A DNA stretch of 64,000 bases from Spongiibacter marinus. GTDB lineage: Bacteria; Pseudomonadota; Gammaproteobacteria; Pseudomonadales; Spongiibacteraceae. The notes under the pieces were generated by a model that was given only the letters and a program-made list of their open reading frames with translations, was not told the origin of the DNA and ran no database searches. Positions 28,973 to 41,045 of this stretch are shown here, one piece after another (the stretch's first letter is position 1; each line of letters begins with the position of its first letter). The position numbers and the translations under genes are program-made. The stretch covers positions 372,001 to 436,000 of the forward strand of contig NZ_JAFBBD010000001.1 in assembly GCF_016906995.1 (NCBI RefSeq), written 5' to 3'.

Positions 28973-30853
28973 ATGGCTTACGCGCAACTCGCCCTAGCAC
29001 TCGCCAGCTCGGCCTCCTTAGCAGCCGCAAGCCTGTTACTGCCTGAAAACCGCTACGATTCGGCGGTATTAGCCCTGGCCATCTTCACGATGAGTATGCT
29101 GTGCTTCCTGATCGCCTTTAGCGGCAAGCTGGACGCACTGCGCGCACGACTCGGCCGCAGCCAGGCGAAAGAGCAGCAATTGCAGGCCCTGTTGGATCAC
29201 AGCCCCGCCGCATTGATTTTGCTTAACAAGCACTTTCGGCCCATCTACACCAACCAGAAGTTTCACAGCCTCAGCGGCATCAGTGATGACAGCGTTCCGG
29301 ACACCGCCGACATAGAGCGACTGCTATCGCTGATTTCCGAGGAAACGCGCCAACGCATTCGCAGCACAATTGAGCAAGGCCGAAGCTGGGAGGGCGAGCT
29401 ACATATTCAGCTCGCCGACCGCGAGGAATATGTTGCCGCGGTGGCCTCGGCAACCAAAGACGAACAGGGCAATATAGAACACTATATATTCAGCTGTGAG
29501 GATATTTCTGAGAACAAGGCGATCGCCAACCGGCTTTTTGTTCGCGAACACTACAGCGTGTTAACCGGCTTGCCCAATCGCCAGCTGGCATTAAAAAATC
29601 TGCAGCGCACTATTGAACAGCAGGGCGAGGACGCCAGCGGATTTGCCATTTTGCACCTCGACCTCGACCGCATCCGCTTTATAAACGACTCGCTGGGCCA
29701 CCACGTGGTGGATCGCTTATTTCGCGAGACAGCCGAGCGCCTGCGACGCTGTATCAACGACGAACAGCTACTCGCTCACTTGGGCGCCGACGAATTCTTG
29801 ATCATTCTCGGCGAGGGCAGCTGCAGCGATGAAGCCAGTATTTTCGCCGAAACTGTGCTGAGCAAAGTGAGTGAGCGCTACCTGATAGACACTAATGAGA
29901 TTAACGTCTCAGCCAGTATTGGTATCAGCCAGTATCCCGACCACGGCCGCGACGCCGAAACCCTGTTACGCAGAGCCGAGGCGGCAATGTTCGCGGCGAA
30001 GGGCAAAGGCGGCAACCAATTCTCTTTCTATCAAGCGGGTATGAGCAGCCAGGCCGAATACCGGCTGGAAACAGAGTCGCAACTGCGCCGCGCGATAGAG
30101 CGCGATGAATTTAAGCTGCACTTTCAACCTGTTATCGAGCTTGGCAGCAACCGCCTGGTTGCCGCGGAGGTGCTGCTGCGCTGGCACAATAACGAACTGC
30201 GCAACCCCGGCCCGGATCAGTTTATCTCTGTTGCAGAAGAGTGCGGCATGATTGGCATGATCGGCGAGTGGGTGATGATCAACGCCTGCCAACAGGCAAT
30301 GCGGTGGCGGCGCGCGGGGCTGCCCGAAATTAACATTGCTGTGAATATCTCTGCGCGGCAGTTTGAAGAGTCCGAGATTGTCGATACGGTGCGGCGCGCC
30401 CTGCAGCAATCGGGTCTGCCGGCACGGCAATTGGAACTCGAGATCACCGAAGGCCTGTTGATCAACGATACACCCAATCTTCGCCAGTGCTTTCAGGAAT
30501 TGAAGGCGCTCGGCGTTCGCCTGTCACTGGATGATTTCGGCACCGGCTATGCTTCGCTCAGCTACTTGAAGCGCTACCCCTTCGATATTCTAAAAATCGA
30601 TCGCAGCTTTGTTCACGATATCGACCAAAGCCAAGATAGCGTCACGCTGGTAAACGCCATTATTGCGATGGCGCACAGCTTCGGCATGTCGGTTATTGCC
30701 GAAGGTGTCGAAAACCTGCAACAGCGACGCCTGCTAAAAGATCATCACTGCGACATGGTACAGGGCTTCCTCTACACCCCCGCGCTAAATGCCGAAGCCT
30801 TCTCAGACTGGGCTAAACGCTACGCCGACGTCCACGAAGCTCAGCATATTTAA
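28973..30853 (+). CDS. PAS-GGDEF-EAL protein, probable c-di-GMP phosphodiesterase
   Basis: 626 aa. Two N-terminal membrane helices (about 5-23 and 32-50), a short coiled coil, a PAS domain (about 68-185), GGDEF (about 190-355) and EAL (about 370-620). The GGDEF motif reads GADEF (271-275), so cyclase activity is doubtful. The EAL domain looks intact: EVL at 399-401, NIS near 458, DDFGTG at 520-525, K541 and the AEGVE segment. It most likely degrades c-di-GMP, with GTP binding at the degenerate cyclase domain as a possible control. Divergent from the acylase lipoprotein gene and convergent with the split PHP gene. Confidence 0.92.
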   Translation: MAYAQLALALASSASLAAASLLLPENRYDSAVLALAIFTMSMLCFLIAFSGKLDALRARLGRSQAKEQQLQALLDHSPAALILLNKHFRPIYTNQKFHSLSGISDDSVPDTADIERLLSLISEETRQRIRSTIEQGRSWEGELHIQLADREEYVAAVASATKDEQGNIEHYIFSCEDISENKAIANRLFVREHYSVLTGLPNRQLALKNLQRTIEQQGEDASGFAILHLDLDRIRFINDSLGHHVVDRLFRETAERLRRCINDEQLLAHLGADEFLIILGEGSCSDEASIFAETVLSKVSERYLIDTNEINVSASIGISQYPDHGRDAETLLRRAEAAMFAAKGKGGNQFSFYQAGMSSQAEYRLETESQLRRAIERDEFKLHFQPVIELGSNRLVAAEVLLRWHNNELRNPGPDQFISVAEECGMIGMIGEWVMINACQQAMRWRRAGLPEINIAVNISARQFEESEIVDTVRRALQQSGLPARQLELEITEGLLINDTPNLRQCFQELKALGVRLSLDDFGTGYASLSYLKRYPFDILKIDRSFVHDIDQSQDSVTLVNAIIAMAHSFGMSVIAEGVENLQQRRLLKDHHCDMVQGFLYTPALNAEAFSDWAKRYADVHEAQHI

Positions 30854-30911
30854 GGCAGCTCTGATTAATTCGGTAATGGCTCAGCGGAGCCTCTCGCGTG
30901 CACTGGCGAGG

Positions 30912-33714
30912 CTAAGGCAGCTCGGGATAGAGCAAACTATCCCCTTCCCAGACCGAAGGCGGGCGGCACAATGGCAGCGGTGTGTCGCCTGGCAGCAGCC
31001 AAATCGGCGCTGAAAACGCCACCGGACGGTTATTATTCGCCGAATCTAACACCCTAACAAAGGCGTATTTTTTGTTGCTGCCTACGGAAAGCTCACCCTG
31101 TAGCTCGCCGCCTGTCGCCTGTGCTAACACGGTGTTCCCCGGCCCAACCAACTGCACCACCGCGCTCGACATAACTTGGCCATGCAGGCTCACCGATACT
31201 CGATAAGGCAACACGCTGCCCGCCGGTTGACGAATTCTCGCCCCCAGGGTGGCATCAGCCACGCGGTAGTCCAAACGCAATTCACTGTAGTGTTGCGCCA
31301 CGGCATATATCCGCCTTGCCAACAGCGCCTCTCGCAAATCATCAAGGCTGCGAGAGCGCGCCCGGATCACGGTTTTAGGCAAGTCGGGGTCACCCCAGTG
31401 AATGCCGTGATGGTCTTCTGAACTGATCGGCGCGAGGTGCCAGCCCTTATCCAGGGCATAACTCAACCAGCTCCCGCCAGGCCCATCGCTATCGTATTCA
31501 CTGCCCTTGCCAAAGACCTCAATACCGACAACGCGGTAGTCAGCGGTATCGACATAGCGAAAATCATTGAATGTAAAAGCCGGGTCACCGCCGGCAAACT
31601 CAAAGGCGGATTCCAAGGCATCTTCACGGCCGGGGTGATTAAAGCTAAGTAGTCCATCACTGCCGCCGCCAAACTGCGCAGGATAGGTAAACCACTGCCA
31701 AAACAAGGCCATACTCACCGCGTATCCGGGGCCGGTTTTGGCATTGATGATATTGCGCGAGAAGTAGACATTCGCATGGCCGAATCGGTCCGAGGTCCAT
31801 TCAAAGCCGCGTATAGCCGTGAAATTATCGGTAGTGGCGGCATTGCTTTGACTTAGCGTCGCCGCCCACTTGGCCAGTGCATCCTGCGGGCGTTGCTCGT
31901 CAACCAAAAACAGGCAGTAGAGGAAGTTTTCAGGTGGGCATTCTGCCCGGCCTATGCCCGTGGAGAGGGGGATGCCCAGGTTATCGGAATGGTCAGAGGA
32001 GGCAACGAAGTCGTAGCCAAGTTCCTTCACCCGACGATACACATCCGCAGGCTTGGTTAGCGGCGTGCCGTCAGAGTAGGCGGTGTGCTCGTGCATCGCA
32101 CCGATGTAATCCTCGAAGCTATCGGGATCATACGCGGGGGTGCAGGCATCGGCGGGTGCCTCCGGGCCAATTTGCTCAAGCACATAGCTTGGCTCGGTAA
32201 CATCCAGCAGGGCCTCCGCGCAGCCCTCGGCAGAAGGTTGGCGCAAGCATTGGCGCAGCGACGGGCCGATGAGGTCGCCAAGTATGCAGTCGCTGCTTAA
32301 CGGGTCTGAACAAGCCAGAAAAGCTTGCGGATCAAGTATCGAAGAAAGCGGGTAGAGGGGACAACCGGGTTGCAGTGGGTCCATTAAGCACGACAGAGGA
32401 TCAGGGCTTTGCGCTTCCCGCGGCACCAACTGCAAGCTGCGACGCTCCTCGGTGCGCGCGCGACCATCGCTCACCTGCCACGCTATTTCAACAAGCACGG
32501 GCTCACTGAGCGCTGGAACAATAAAGCTGGCATTGGGCTTGTCGGCATCGCGCAGGCCCAAACGCACATCGCCGCTCGTTTCGCCCTGCTGCCAAGTTGT
32601 TTGCAAAGCATCACCGTCAGCGTCGCTGGCGATGCCGCGCAAGAAAACGGTTTCGCCGCTGTAGGCAACCCCGGGATCGACCTCAACACGCTCGATTTGT
32701 GGCGCCCGATTTGCGACCGGCAACAGATGGATACGCAGGTCGGCGCTGGCACTACCGCCGCTGTTGTCGGTTGCCGTCAACCTCAGTACCAGGTCTCGTG
32801 CCTCACTGGGATTGGGTGCGACAAAACTTGCCTGCAGGGTGTCGGCTCCATCTATTACAAGGTCGTTATCTTCACCCAAGCCCTGCCAACGCACACTGAC
32901 AATGTCGCCATCGGGATCAATCGCCGATGCACTAAGGCTCACCCGCTCACGGCCACGCGCGTCGAAACTATCGCCTACATCGATAATGGGTAGACGGTTT
33001 TGAAACACATTGCGCAACTGCACCGAGGTGTTGTCACTACCGATAAAGCCGCCGCTGTCCCGGGCACTCAGACGAAAGCGCAGGGTGTCATCGTGCTCAA
33101 CCTGGGGCAGGCGGAGGTGCAAGCTGTCTTGGTCACTGGCGCCAATAATCGTGGCACTCGGCCCCGCCGTTTGCTGCCAGGAAAGGGCCCTGATACTGCG
33201 CCGTTACCGAGGAATAGAGCGTAATTTCTTCCCCTTCATCAGCCACTTTATCTGAACCGGCATCCACCCCCGGCGCCATTGCTGTATCGTTAGCCGGCCT
33301 CAACTGAATCGAGGTTTCGGCAGATCGCGGCTCCCCGTCGGCAGCCTGGCGCTGCACACGCACACGAATACTGGCAGGGCCGTTTAGCGCCACGCTGCGA
33401 TATTGAAAACGCTCTTCATCAACCTCGGCGGTTTCCAGCAGGGACTGGCCGGAGACGACCGTCCACTGCCACGGCGCAGTCGTCGCGCTATCGCTGTTAT
33501 CCTGCGCTAACAGAATTTGCGTACTTTGCGCGGCGACTTCCGTTTCGCCAATAATCGTCAGCTCGCTGTTATCAGCGGGCGCACTACTGTTGTCACTGTC
33601 CGATGAACTCCCGCCACCACAGGCGCTGAGAATGATACAACAGGCGATAAAACCGCTTCGAATGGCAAACACGTCGACAAGACCAATCAGTGAAAACGGG
33701 GAGTGTAGCGCCAC
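30912..33714 (-). pseudogene. PHP-domain (CehA/McbA-like) lipoprotein gene split by a frameshift
   Basis: Two frames join into one protein. The 5' part (33133-33714, 193 aa) has a lipoprotein signal (lipobox LSAC) and the start of Ig/PKD-like repeats. The 3' part (30912 to about 33203, different frame) continues with WQQTAGPSATIIGA and two or three more such repeats, then a Cys-rich linker and a PHP metallohydrolase domain with HEHTAYSDG, SSDHSDN, SFNHPG and SEDHHG motifs. The frame change must fall between 33135 and 33203; the best place is near GGGCCC at 33185-33190, as one extra or two missing bases. The 3' frame has no other damage over 2.2 kb, so a recent mutation or sequence error is likely. 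First codon appears to be GTG; a GTG at 33672 is also possible. Confidence 0.8.
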
Positions 33715-33747
33715 TATGTGACATCGACGTTAAATGTGACAGGAGGG

Positions 33748-34548
33748 TTACTTCACGCCTCGATGGCGGCGAATCAGATCGTAAGCCGCCCTGATTTCCT
33801 GAGACTTTTCGGTCGCTATCTTCAGCATATCCTCAGGTACACCGCGCGCAATGAGCTTGTCTGGGTGGTGCTCACTCATCAGCCGGCGATAAGCCTTCTT
33901 CAATTCAGCATTGCTGACATCAGCGCTAACTCCAAGGGCAGTGTAGGCATCCTCGAGGTCACTGTGTTGCTGGCGGTGGGCCTGTTCTCGGGATGAATGT
34001 TGATGGTAATTAAAGTGCTGCTGAGCGCGACTCATTTTTAGCAGCTGCTCAAAGTCTCGCGTGGCAAAACCGAGGAACTGCGCCACGCGGGATAAAACAG
34101 CCTCTTCGGCGGCATCTATTTCGCCGTCGGCGATCGCCATTGCCAGCAACGCCTCTATCAGCATTTGCTTTAACAGCGGCTGAGCCGCGCAGTGTTCCAA
34201 AAAGCGGGACACCTCGTCCTCGAGCACAAAGGCGTCGCCGCTACCTTCCTTAAACCGCTCAATAGCGCTGCGCCGCCGCTCGCTGCTCAAGCCCAGCTGA
34301 GTAAAAATGGCTTCTGCCTGATGAATTTCTCGCTCGCACACGCGGCCATCGGCTTTAGCGAGATGCCCCATAATGCGAAAGGTGCTGTCAAAAAACGCCT
34401 GCTGAAGCTGCTCCCGGCGCGCGGCGTAGTTGAAGCCCATCGCCTGCTTCAGGCCTCGGTCGAAAAAATGCCCAATGGCCAATCCGACCACTGCCAATAG
34501 CACTCCGCCGGTAAAATAGCCGAGTACTGCGCCGATGAGTTTTCCCAT
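33748..34548 (-). CDS. djlA: Co-chaperone DjlA (TerB-like and J domains)
   Basis: 266 aa from the ATG at 34548; an in-frame GTG lies at 34563, and GGAG lies 9 nt before the chosen ATG. One N-terminal membrane helix (about 5-27), a TerB-like helical domain (about 50-170), then a C-terminal J domain with the HPD motif (SEHHPDKLIA). DjlA is a membrane-anchored DnaK co-chaperone facing the cytoplasm. Architecture and length match. It is divergent from glyQ across about 140 bp. Confidence 0.94.
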   Translation of the reverse strand: MGKLIGAVLGYFTGGVLLAVVGLAIGHFFDRGLKQAMGFNYAARREQLQQAFFDSTFRIMGHLAKADGRVCEREIHQAEAIFTQLGLSSERRRSAIERFKEGSGDAFVLEDEVSRFLEHCAAQPLLKQMLIEALLAMAIADGEIDAAEEAVLSRVAQFLGFATRDFEQLLKMSRAQQHFNYHQHSSREQAHRQQHSDLEDAYTALGVSADVSNAELKKAYRRLMSEHHPDKLIARGVPEDMLKIATEKSQEIRAAYDLIRRHRGVK

Positions 34549-34639
34549 GCTGTGTTGCTCCACACCACTGTGAACAGGTCCTAGATCATAACAAGTCTAT
34601 TCCTCGGCCACACGCGTCGCCGCGAGCCACGCAACGCTG

Positions 34640-34645
34640 TATAAT
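34640..34645 (+). promoter_or_regulatory. Possible -10 element for glyQ-glyS
   Basis: Perfect TATAAT (preceded directly by TG) 45 nt upstream of the glyQ start. No convincing -35 hexamer is seen. Confidence 0.4.
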
Positions 34646-34689
34646 CCTCGCTTCTTTTATTCCACGCACAGCGGTAGACGGGGATCACA

Positions 34690-35640
34690 GTGAACCAGGC
34701 AGATGTAAGCAGCTTCCAGGGACTCATCCTGAGCCTGCAACAGTTTTGGGCCAAGCAGGGCTGCGTTGTTTTGCAGCCCCTCGATATGGAAGTCGGTGCA
34801 GGCACCTTTCACCCAGCCACATTCTTGCGGGCCATCGGCCCCGAGAGCTGGAATGCCGCCTATGTGCAGCCATGCCGACGCCCCACCGACGGCCGCTATG
34901 GCGAGAACCCTAACCGCCTTCAGCACTACTACCAGTTTCAGGTAGTCATGAAGCCTTCGCCCGATAATATTCAAGAGCTCTATCTCGACTCCCTGCGCAT
35001 GCTGGGTATCGATCCAACGGTTCACGACATACGCTTTGTTGAGGACAACTGGGAGTCGCCGACACTGGGCGCCTGGGGACTCGGCTGGGAGGTGTGGCTG
35101 AATGGCATGGAAGTCACCCAGTTTACCTACTTCCAGCAAGTGGGCGGTATTGAGTGTTTCCCGGTTACCGGCGAGATCACCTACGGTCTGGAACGTATCG
35201 CCATGTACCTGCAGGGCGTGGACAGCATCTATGACCTTGTGTGGACCGACGGGCCCGAAGGCAAAGTGACCTACGGCGATGTGTTCCACCAAAATGAGGT
35301 GGAGATGTCGACCTTTAACTTTGAAGAGGCCGACGTCGAACAACTGTTCAGCAATTTCGACCACTACGAGGCAGAAAGCCAGCGCCTGGTAGAGAAAGGC
35401 CTGCCTCTTCCCGCCTATGAGATGGTCATGAAGGCCTCACACGCCTTTAACTTGCTCGACGCTCGCCACGCCATTTCGGTCACCGAGCGCCAGCGCTTTA
35501 TCTTGCGTGTTCGTGGCCTGGCCCGCGCAGTGGCCCATGCCTACGACGAAGCGCGAAACCAACTTGACTACCCGCTAGCCAGCGACGAGCGAAAAGCCGT
35601 ATGGCGCGAACAATTTCGCGCAGACAAAGGAACAGCCTGA
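34690..35640 (+). CDS. glyQ: Glycyl-tRNA synthetase alpha subunit
   Basis: 316 aa, GTG start with GGGGA upstream. Catalytic subunit of the alpha2-beta2 bacterial glycyl-tRNA synthetase. Highly conserved stretches include [20 protein letters not shown] and [15 protein letters not shown], plus [20 protein letters not shown]. Its stop overlaps the glyS start (TGATG), so the subunits are translationally coupled. Confidence 0.98.
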   Translation: MNQADVSSFQGLILSLQQFWAKQGCVVLQPLDMEVGAGTFHPATFLRAIGPESWNAAYVQPCRRPTDGRYGENPNRLQHYYQFQVVMKPSPDNIQELYLDSLRMLGIDPTVHDIRFVEDNWESPTLGAWGLGWEVWLNGMEVTQFTYFQQVGGIECFPVTGEITYGLERIAMYLQGVDSIYDLVWTDGPEGKVTYGDVFHQNEVEMSTFNFEEADVEQLFSNFDHYEAESQRLVEKGLPLPAYEMVMKASHAFNLLDARHAISVTERQRFILRVRGLARAVAHAYDEARNQLDYPLASDERKAVWREQFRADKGTA

Positions 35641-37724
35641 TGAGCAAGCGTGATCTGCTGATAGAGATCGGCACAGAAGAACTCCCCCCGAAGGCTCTCA
35701 GCAGCCTGTCCGAGGCCTTCACCAACAGCATTACCCAGCAATTGGCCGCTGAGGAACTGAGCTTCGACGGCGTAGAAGGCTTCGCCTCGCCACGTCGCCT
35801 TGCTGTGGTCGTTAGTCAACTCGACGAACAGGCGCCCAGCAAAGACATAGAAAAGTGGGGGCCACCTGTCAAAGTCGCCTTTAAGGACGGCCAGGCCACC
35901 AAAGCCGCCGAGGCCTTTGCAAAGAGCAATGGTTTGGCACTGGATGAGCTGAGTAATTACATCGCCAATGACGGCAAGCAAGACAAGTTGTGCTTCCGAA
36001 CGATTGCCTCGGGCGGGTTTACGAAAAGCATGATTGATCATATAGTTGAAGAGGCGTTAGCTTCGTTACCGATACCCAAGCGTATGCGCTGGGGTGCAAA
36101 GCGTGAACAGTTCGTTCGCCCCATACACTGGGTAGTTTTAATCTTCGGCGACGAAGTGCTTGAATTCGACATCCTCGGTATCACCGCTTCCAACAAAACC
36201 CGCGGCCACCGCTTTCACAGCGAAGGCGAGCTGCAACTGGGCAAGCCCGCAGATTACGCGCGCCAGCTTGAAGAAGAAGGCCGTGTTATCGCCGACTTTA
36301 GCCGTCGCCGTGAGTTAATTCGCCAACAAGTCACCGCACAGGGGCAGCGCCTCGGCGGTGAAGCGGTGATCGACCCGGCACTGCTGGACGAAGTCACCGC
36401 ACTGGTTGAATGGCCGGTGGCCTTAGCGGGTAATTTTGAGCAGCGTTTCTTGCAGGTTCCCGCCGAGGCCTTGGTGTCCTCGATGAAGGAACACCAGAAG
36501 TATTTTCACGTGGTAGACGCCAAGGGGGAGTTGCTCCCTCACTTTATCACGGTGTCCAACATCGAAAGTCGCGAGCCGGAAAAAGTCATCGATGGCAATG
36601 AGCGGGTTATTCGCCCGCGCCTGAGCGACGCCGCTTTCTTTTTCGAAACCGACTGTAAAACGACATTGGCAGAGCGCCGCGAGCGGCTGAAGAAAGTCGT
36701 TTTCCAGGAAAAGCTTGGCAGCATTTTCGATAAAACCGAACGCGTTGCCGAACTCTCGGCGCTTATTGCCTCGCAATTGAATGTCGACGCCGCGCAGGCG
36801 CGCCGTGCCGCCGAGCTTAGCAAAAGCGATCTGGTGTCAGAGATGGTGCTGGAATTCGACGATATGCAGGGCATTGCCGGTACCTACTACGCCAAGAATG
36901 ATGGCGAGCCCGCCGCGGTTGCCCAGGCCATGCAGGAGCAGTATCTGCCTCGCTTTGCCGGCGATGAATTACCGGCTGGTGATGTCGGCACGGTCGTCGC
37001 CCTGGCAGACCGCCTGGACACCATAAGCGGTATTTTCGGCATCGGCCAACTGCCCACCGGGTCGAAAGACCCCTTTGCCCTGCGCCGCGCGTCACTGGCG
37101 GTCATGCGCATTCTGATCGAAAAAGCCTTGGACCTGGATCTGCGCCCGCTGGTCGTTAAGGCCATTGCTCAACACAGCGCGGTGAAGGGCAGCGACGAGC
37201 TGGTAGAGAGCATCCTCGGCTACATGTTCGAGCGACTGCGCGCCTGGTATGACGACAAAGGCGTGGCCAGCGAAATCTTCCTCGCCGTCAATGCCAAAGG
37301 CATCACTCATGCCCTCGACTTTCATCGCCGCGTTAACGCTGTTCAAGCCTTTACCCAGTTGAAGGAAGCCAGTGCATTGGCCGCCGCCAACAAGCGGGTA
37401 TCGAATATTCTCGCCAAAGCGGAAGGGGATGTAGCGCCGACAGTCGATGCGAGCTTATTGCAAGAAGACGCCGAGCAAGCGCTGCACTCAGCCTTGGGGG
37501 CGTGCTCGTCAGAAGCCCTGGCGCTATTTGAATCCGGCGACTATACCGCAGGCTTGAAGTCACTGGCGGTCTTGCAGGGCCCTGTAGATCGCTTCTTTGA
37601 CGATGTCATGGTGAACGCCGACGACCCGGCTCTCAAGAATAACCGTCTCAGCTTACTCAAACAGCTACAAGCCTTGTTCTTGGAAGTGGCCGATATATCA
37701 CTGCTGGTGCCTGCTAAAAAATAG
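35640..37724 (+). CDS. glyS: Glycyl-tRNA synthetase beta subunit
   Basis: 694 aa from the ATG at 35640, which overlaps the glyQ stop; the longer frame from 35601 lies inside glyQ. Starts [20 protein letters not shown], the family signature. Central HD-like domain and C-terminal anticodon/DALR-type region are complete. It binds tRNA-Gly and supports the alpha subunit. In Pseudomonas a gmhB-like phosphatase gene follows; here an acyltransferase gene follows directly after 27 nt. Confidence 0.97.
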   Translation: MSKRDLLIEIGTEELPPKALSSLSEAFTNSITQQLAAEELSFDGVEGFASPRRLAVVVSQLDEQAPSKDIEKWGPPVKVAFKDGQATKAAEAFAKSNGLALDELSNYIANDGKQDKLCFRTIASGGFTKSMIDHIVEEALASLPIPKRMRWGAKREQFVRPIHWVVLIFGDEVLEFDILGITASNKTRGHRFHSEGELQLGKPADYARQLEEEGRVIADFSRRRELIRQQVTAQGQRLGGEAVIDPALLDEVTALVEWPVALAGNFEQRFLQVPAEALVSSMKEHQKYFHVVDAKGELLPHFITVSNIESREPEKVIDGNERVIRPRLSDAAFFFETDCKTTLAERRERLKKVVFQEKLGSIFDKTERVAELSALIASQLNVDAAQARRAAELSKSDLVSEMVLEFDDMQGIAGTYYAKNDGEPAAVAQAMQEQYLPRFAGDELPAGDVGTVVALADRLDTISGIFGIGQLPTGSKDPFALRRASLAVMRILIEKALDLDLRPLVVKAIAQHSAVKGSDELVESILGYMFERLRAWYDDKGVASEIFLAVNAKGITHALDFHRRVNAVQAFTQLKEASALAAANKRVSNILAKAEGDVAPTVDASLLQEDAEQALHSALGACSSEALALFESGDYTAGLKSLAVLQGPVDRFFDDVMVNADDPALKNNRLSLLKQLQALFLEVADISLLVPAKK

Positions 37725-37751
37725 CGGGCAAGCGATGCGAAGGGAGCAGGG

Positions 37752-38477
37752 ATGACGTTACCGTACAAAGTGTGGCTCGGACTGCGCTCGGGGCTGTTTT
37801 TTGTAAGCTATGCGCTGATTACGCTGTTTTTTAGCGTTACAGGTATCGTGTTCACGTGGTTCCTACCCTTCCATGTTCGCGGCCGCTACTTTGTCATCGG
37901 CAATGCGCTGATCATTTTCAGTCTGCGACTATTTTGTGGCGTACGCACGCGCGTCGTCGGCGAATTGCCTGCGCAGCAGCCCTATGTCGCCCTGGCAAAA
38001 CACCAAAGCCAGTGGGAAACCTTTTATTTGCAGTGGTTTCTTTTTCCCGTTACCACCGTGGTTAAAAAGGAGCTGCTGTCCGTGCCGTTCTTCGGCTGGG
38101 CGCTGCGCATGATGAATGCGATCGGCATCGATCGCAGCAACCCCCGGGCGGCCATGCGCCAAACCATGGAGCAGGGCACCCGACACCTAGCGAATAACTG
38201 CAACCTGCTTATCTTCCCAGAGGGAACCCGTGTCCCCCACGGCGTGCGCGGTAAATACGCCAGGGGAGGGGCAGGCATTGCCGTCAAAGCCGGCGTACCC
38301 ATTTTACCCATCGCTCACAACGCCGGAAGGCTGTGGCCACCCAAGAGCCTGCTTATTCGGCCAGGCACCGTCACGCTGTGGATAGGGGAGCTGATTGACA
38401 CTCGCGACGGTGACCCAAAGGCCCTGGCCGAACAGGCCGCAGAATGGATCGAGCAACACTGCGATAAAATGCCTTAG
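37752..38477 (+). CDS. plsC: 1-acyl-sn-glycerol-3-phosphate acyltransferase (PlsC-like)
   Basis: 241 aa with an N-terminal membrane segment (about 12-40). The catalytic block reads KHQSQWETF, an H-x4-E variant of the usual H-x4-D motif. The variant occurs in the acyltransferase next to gyrB in Pseudomonas. The glycerol-phosphate-binding motif FPEGTRVPHG is intact. It acylates lysophosphatidate to phosphatidate in the inner membrane; a secondary role in lipid remodelling is possible. Ends at a strong terminator facing gyrB. Confidence 0.9.
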   Translation: MTLPYKVWLGLRSGLFFVSYALITLFFSVTGIVFTWFLPFHVRGRYFVIGNALIIFSLRLFCGVRTRVVGELPAQQPYVALAKHQSQWETFYLQWFLFPVTTVVKKELLSVPFFGWALRMMNAIGIDRSNPRAAMRQTMEQGTRHLANNCNLLIFPEGTRVPHGVRGKYARGGAGIAVKAGVPILPIAHNAGRLWPPKSLLIRPGTVTLWIGELIDTRDGDPKALAEQAAEWIEQHCDKMP

Positions 38478-38490
38478 CCAGAATCAACAC

Positions 38491-38531
38491 AAAAAAAAGC
38501 CCGCGAATCGATGCGACTCGCGGGCTTTTTT
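38491..38531. terminator. Bidirectional intrinsic terminator between plsC and gyrB
   Basis: GCCCGCGA (38499-38506) and TCGCGGGC (38518-38525) form a perfect 8-bp GC-rich stem with an 11-nt loop. It is flanked by eight A residues on the left and six T residues on the right, so it can stop transcription from both convergent genes. Confidence 0.92.
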
Positions 38532-38542
38532 AGTGCCTGGGA

Positions 38543-41014
<2,472 letters not shown>

Positions 41015-41045
41015 TTACCTGTCGCCCACACGCCATTGGCTGGAA

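Noticed and set aside
30851-30923. Direct repeat TAAGGCAGCTC around the stops of the EAL and PHP genes
   Set aside because: Eleven bases only, 62 bp apart, no transposon-like ends or other repeats; probably chance.
36503-36518. TTCACGTGG core in glyS as a parS site
   Set aside because: Only the core matches; both outer arms differ from consensus.
37849-37861. TGTTCACGTGGTT in the acyltransferase gene as a third parS
   Set aside because: One base is missing between the TGTT arm and the CACGTG core and the right arm does not match.
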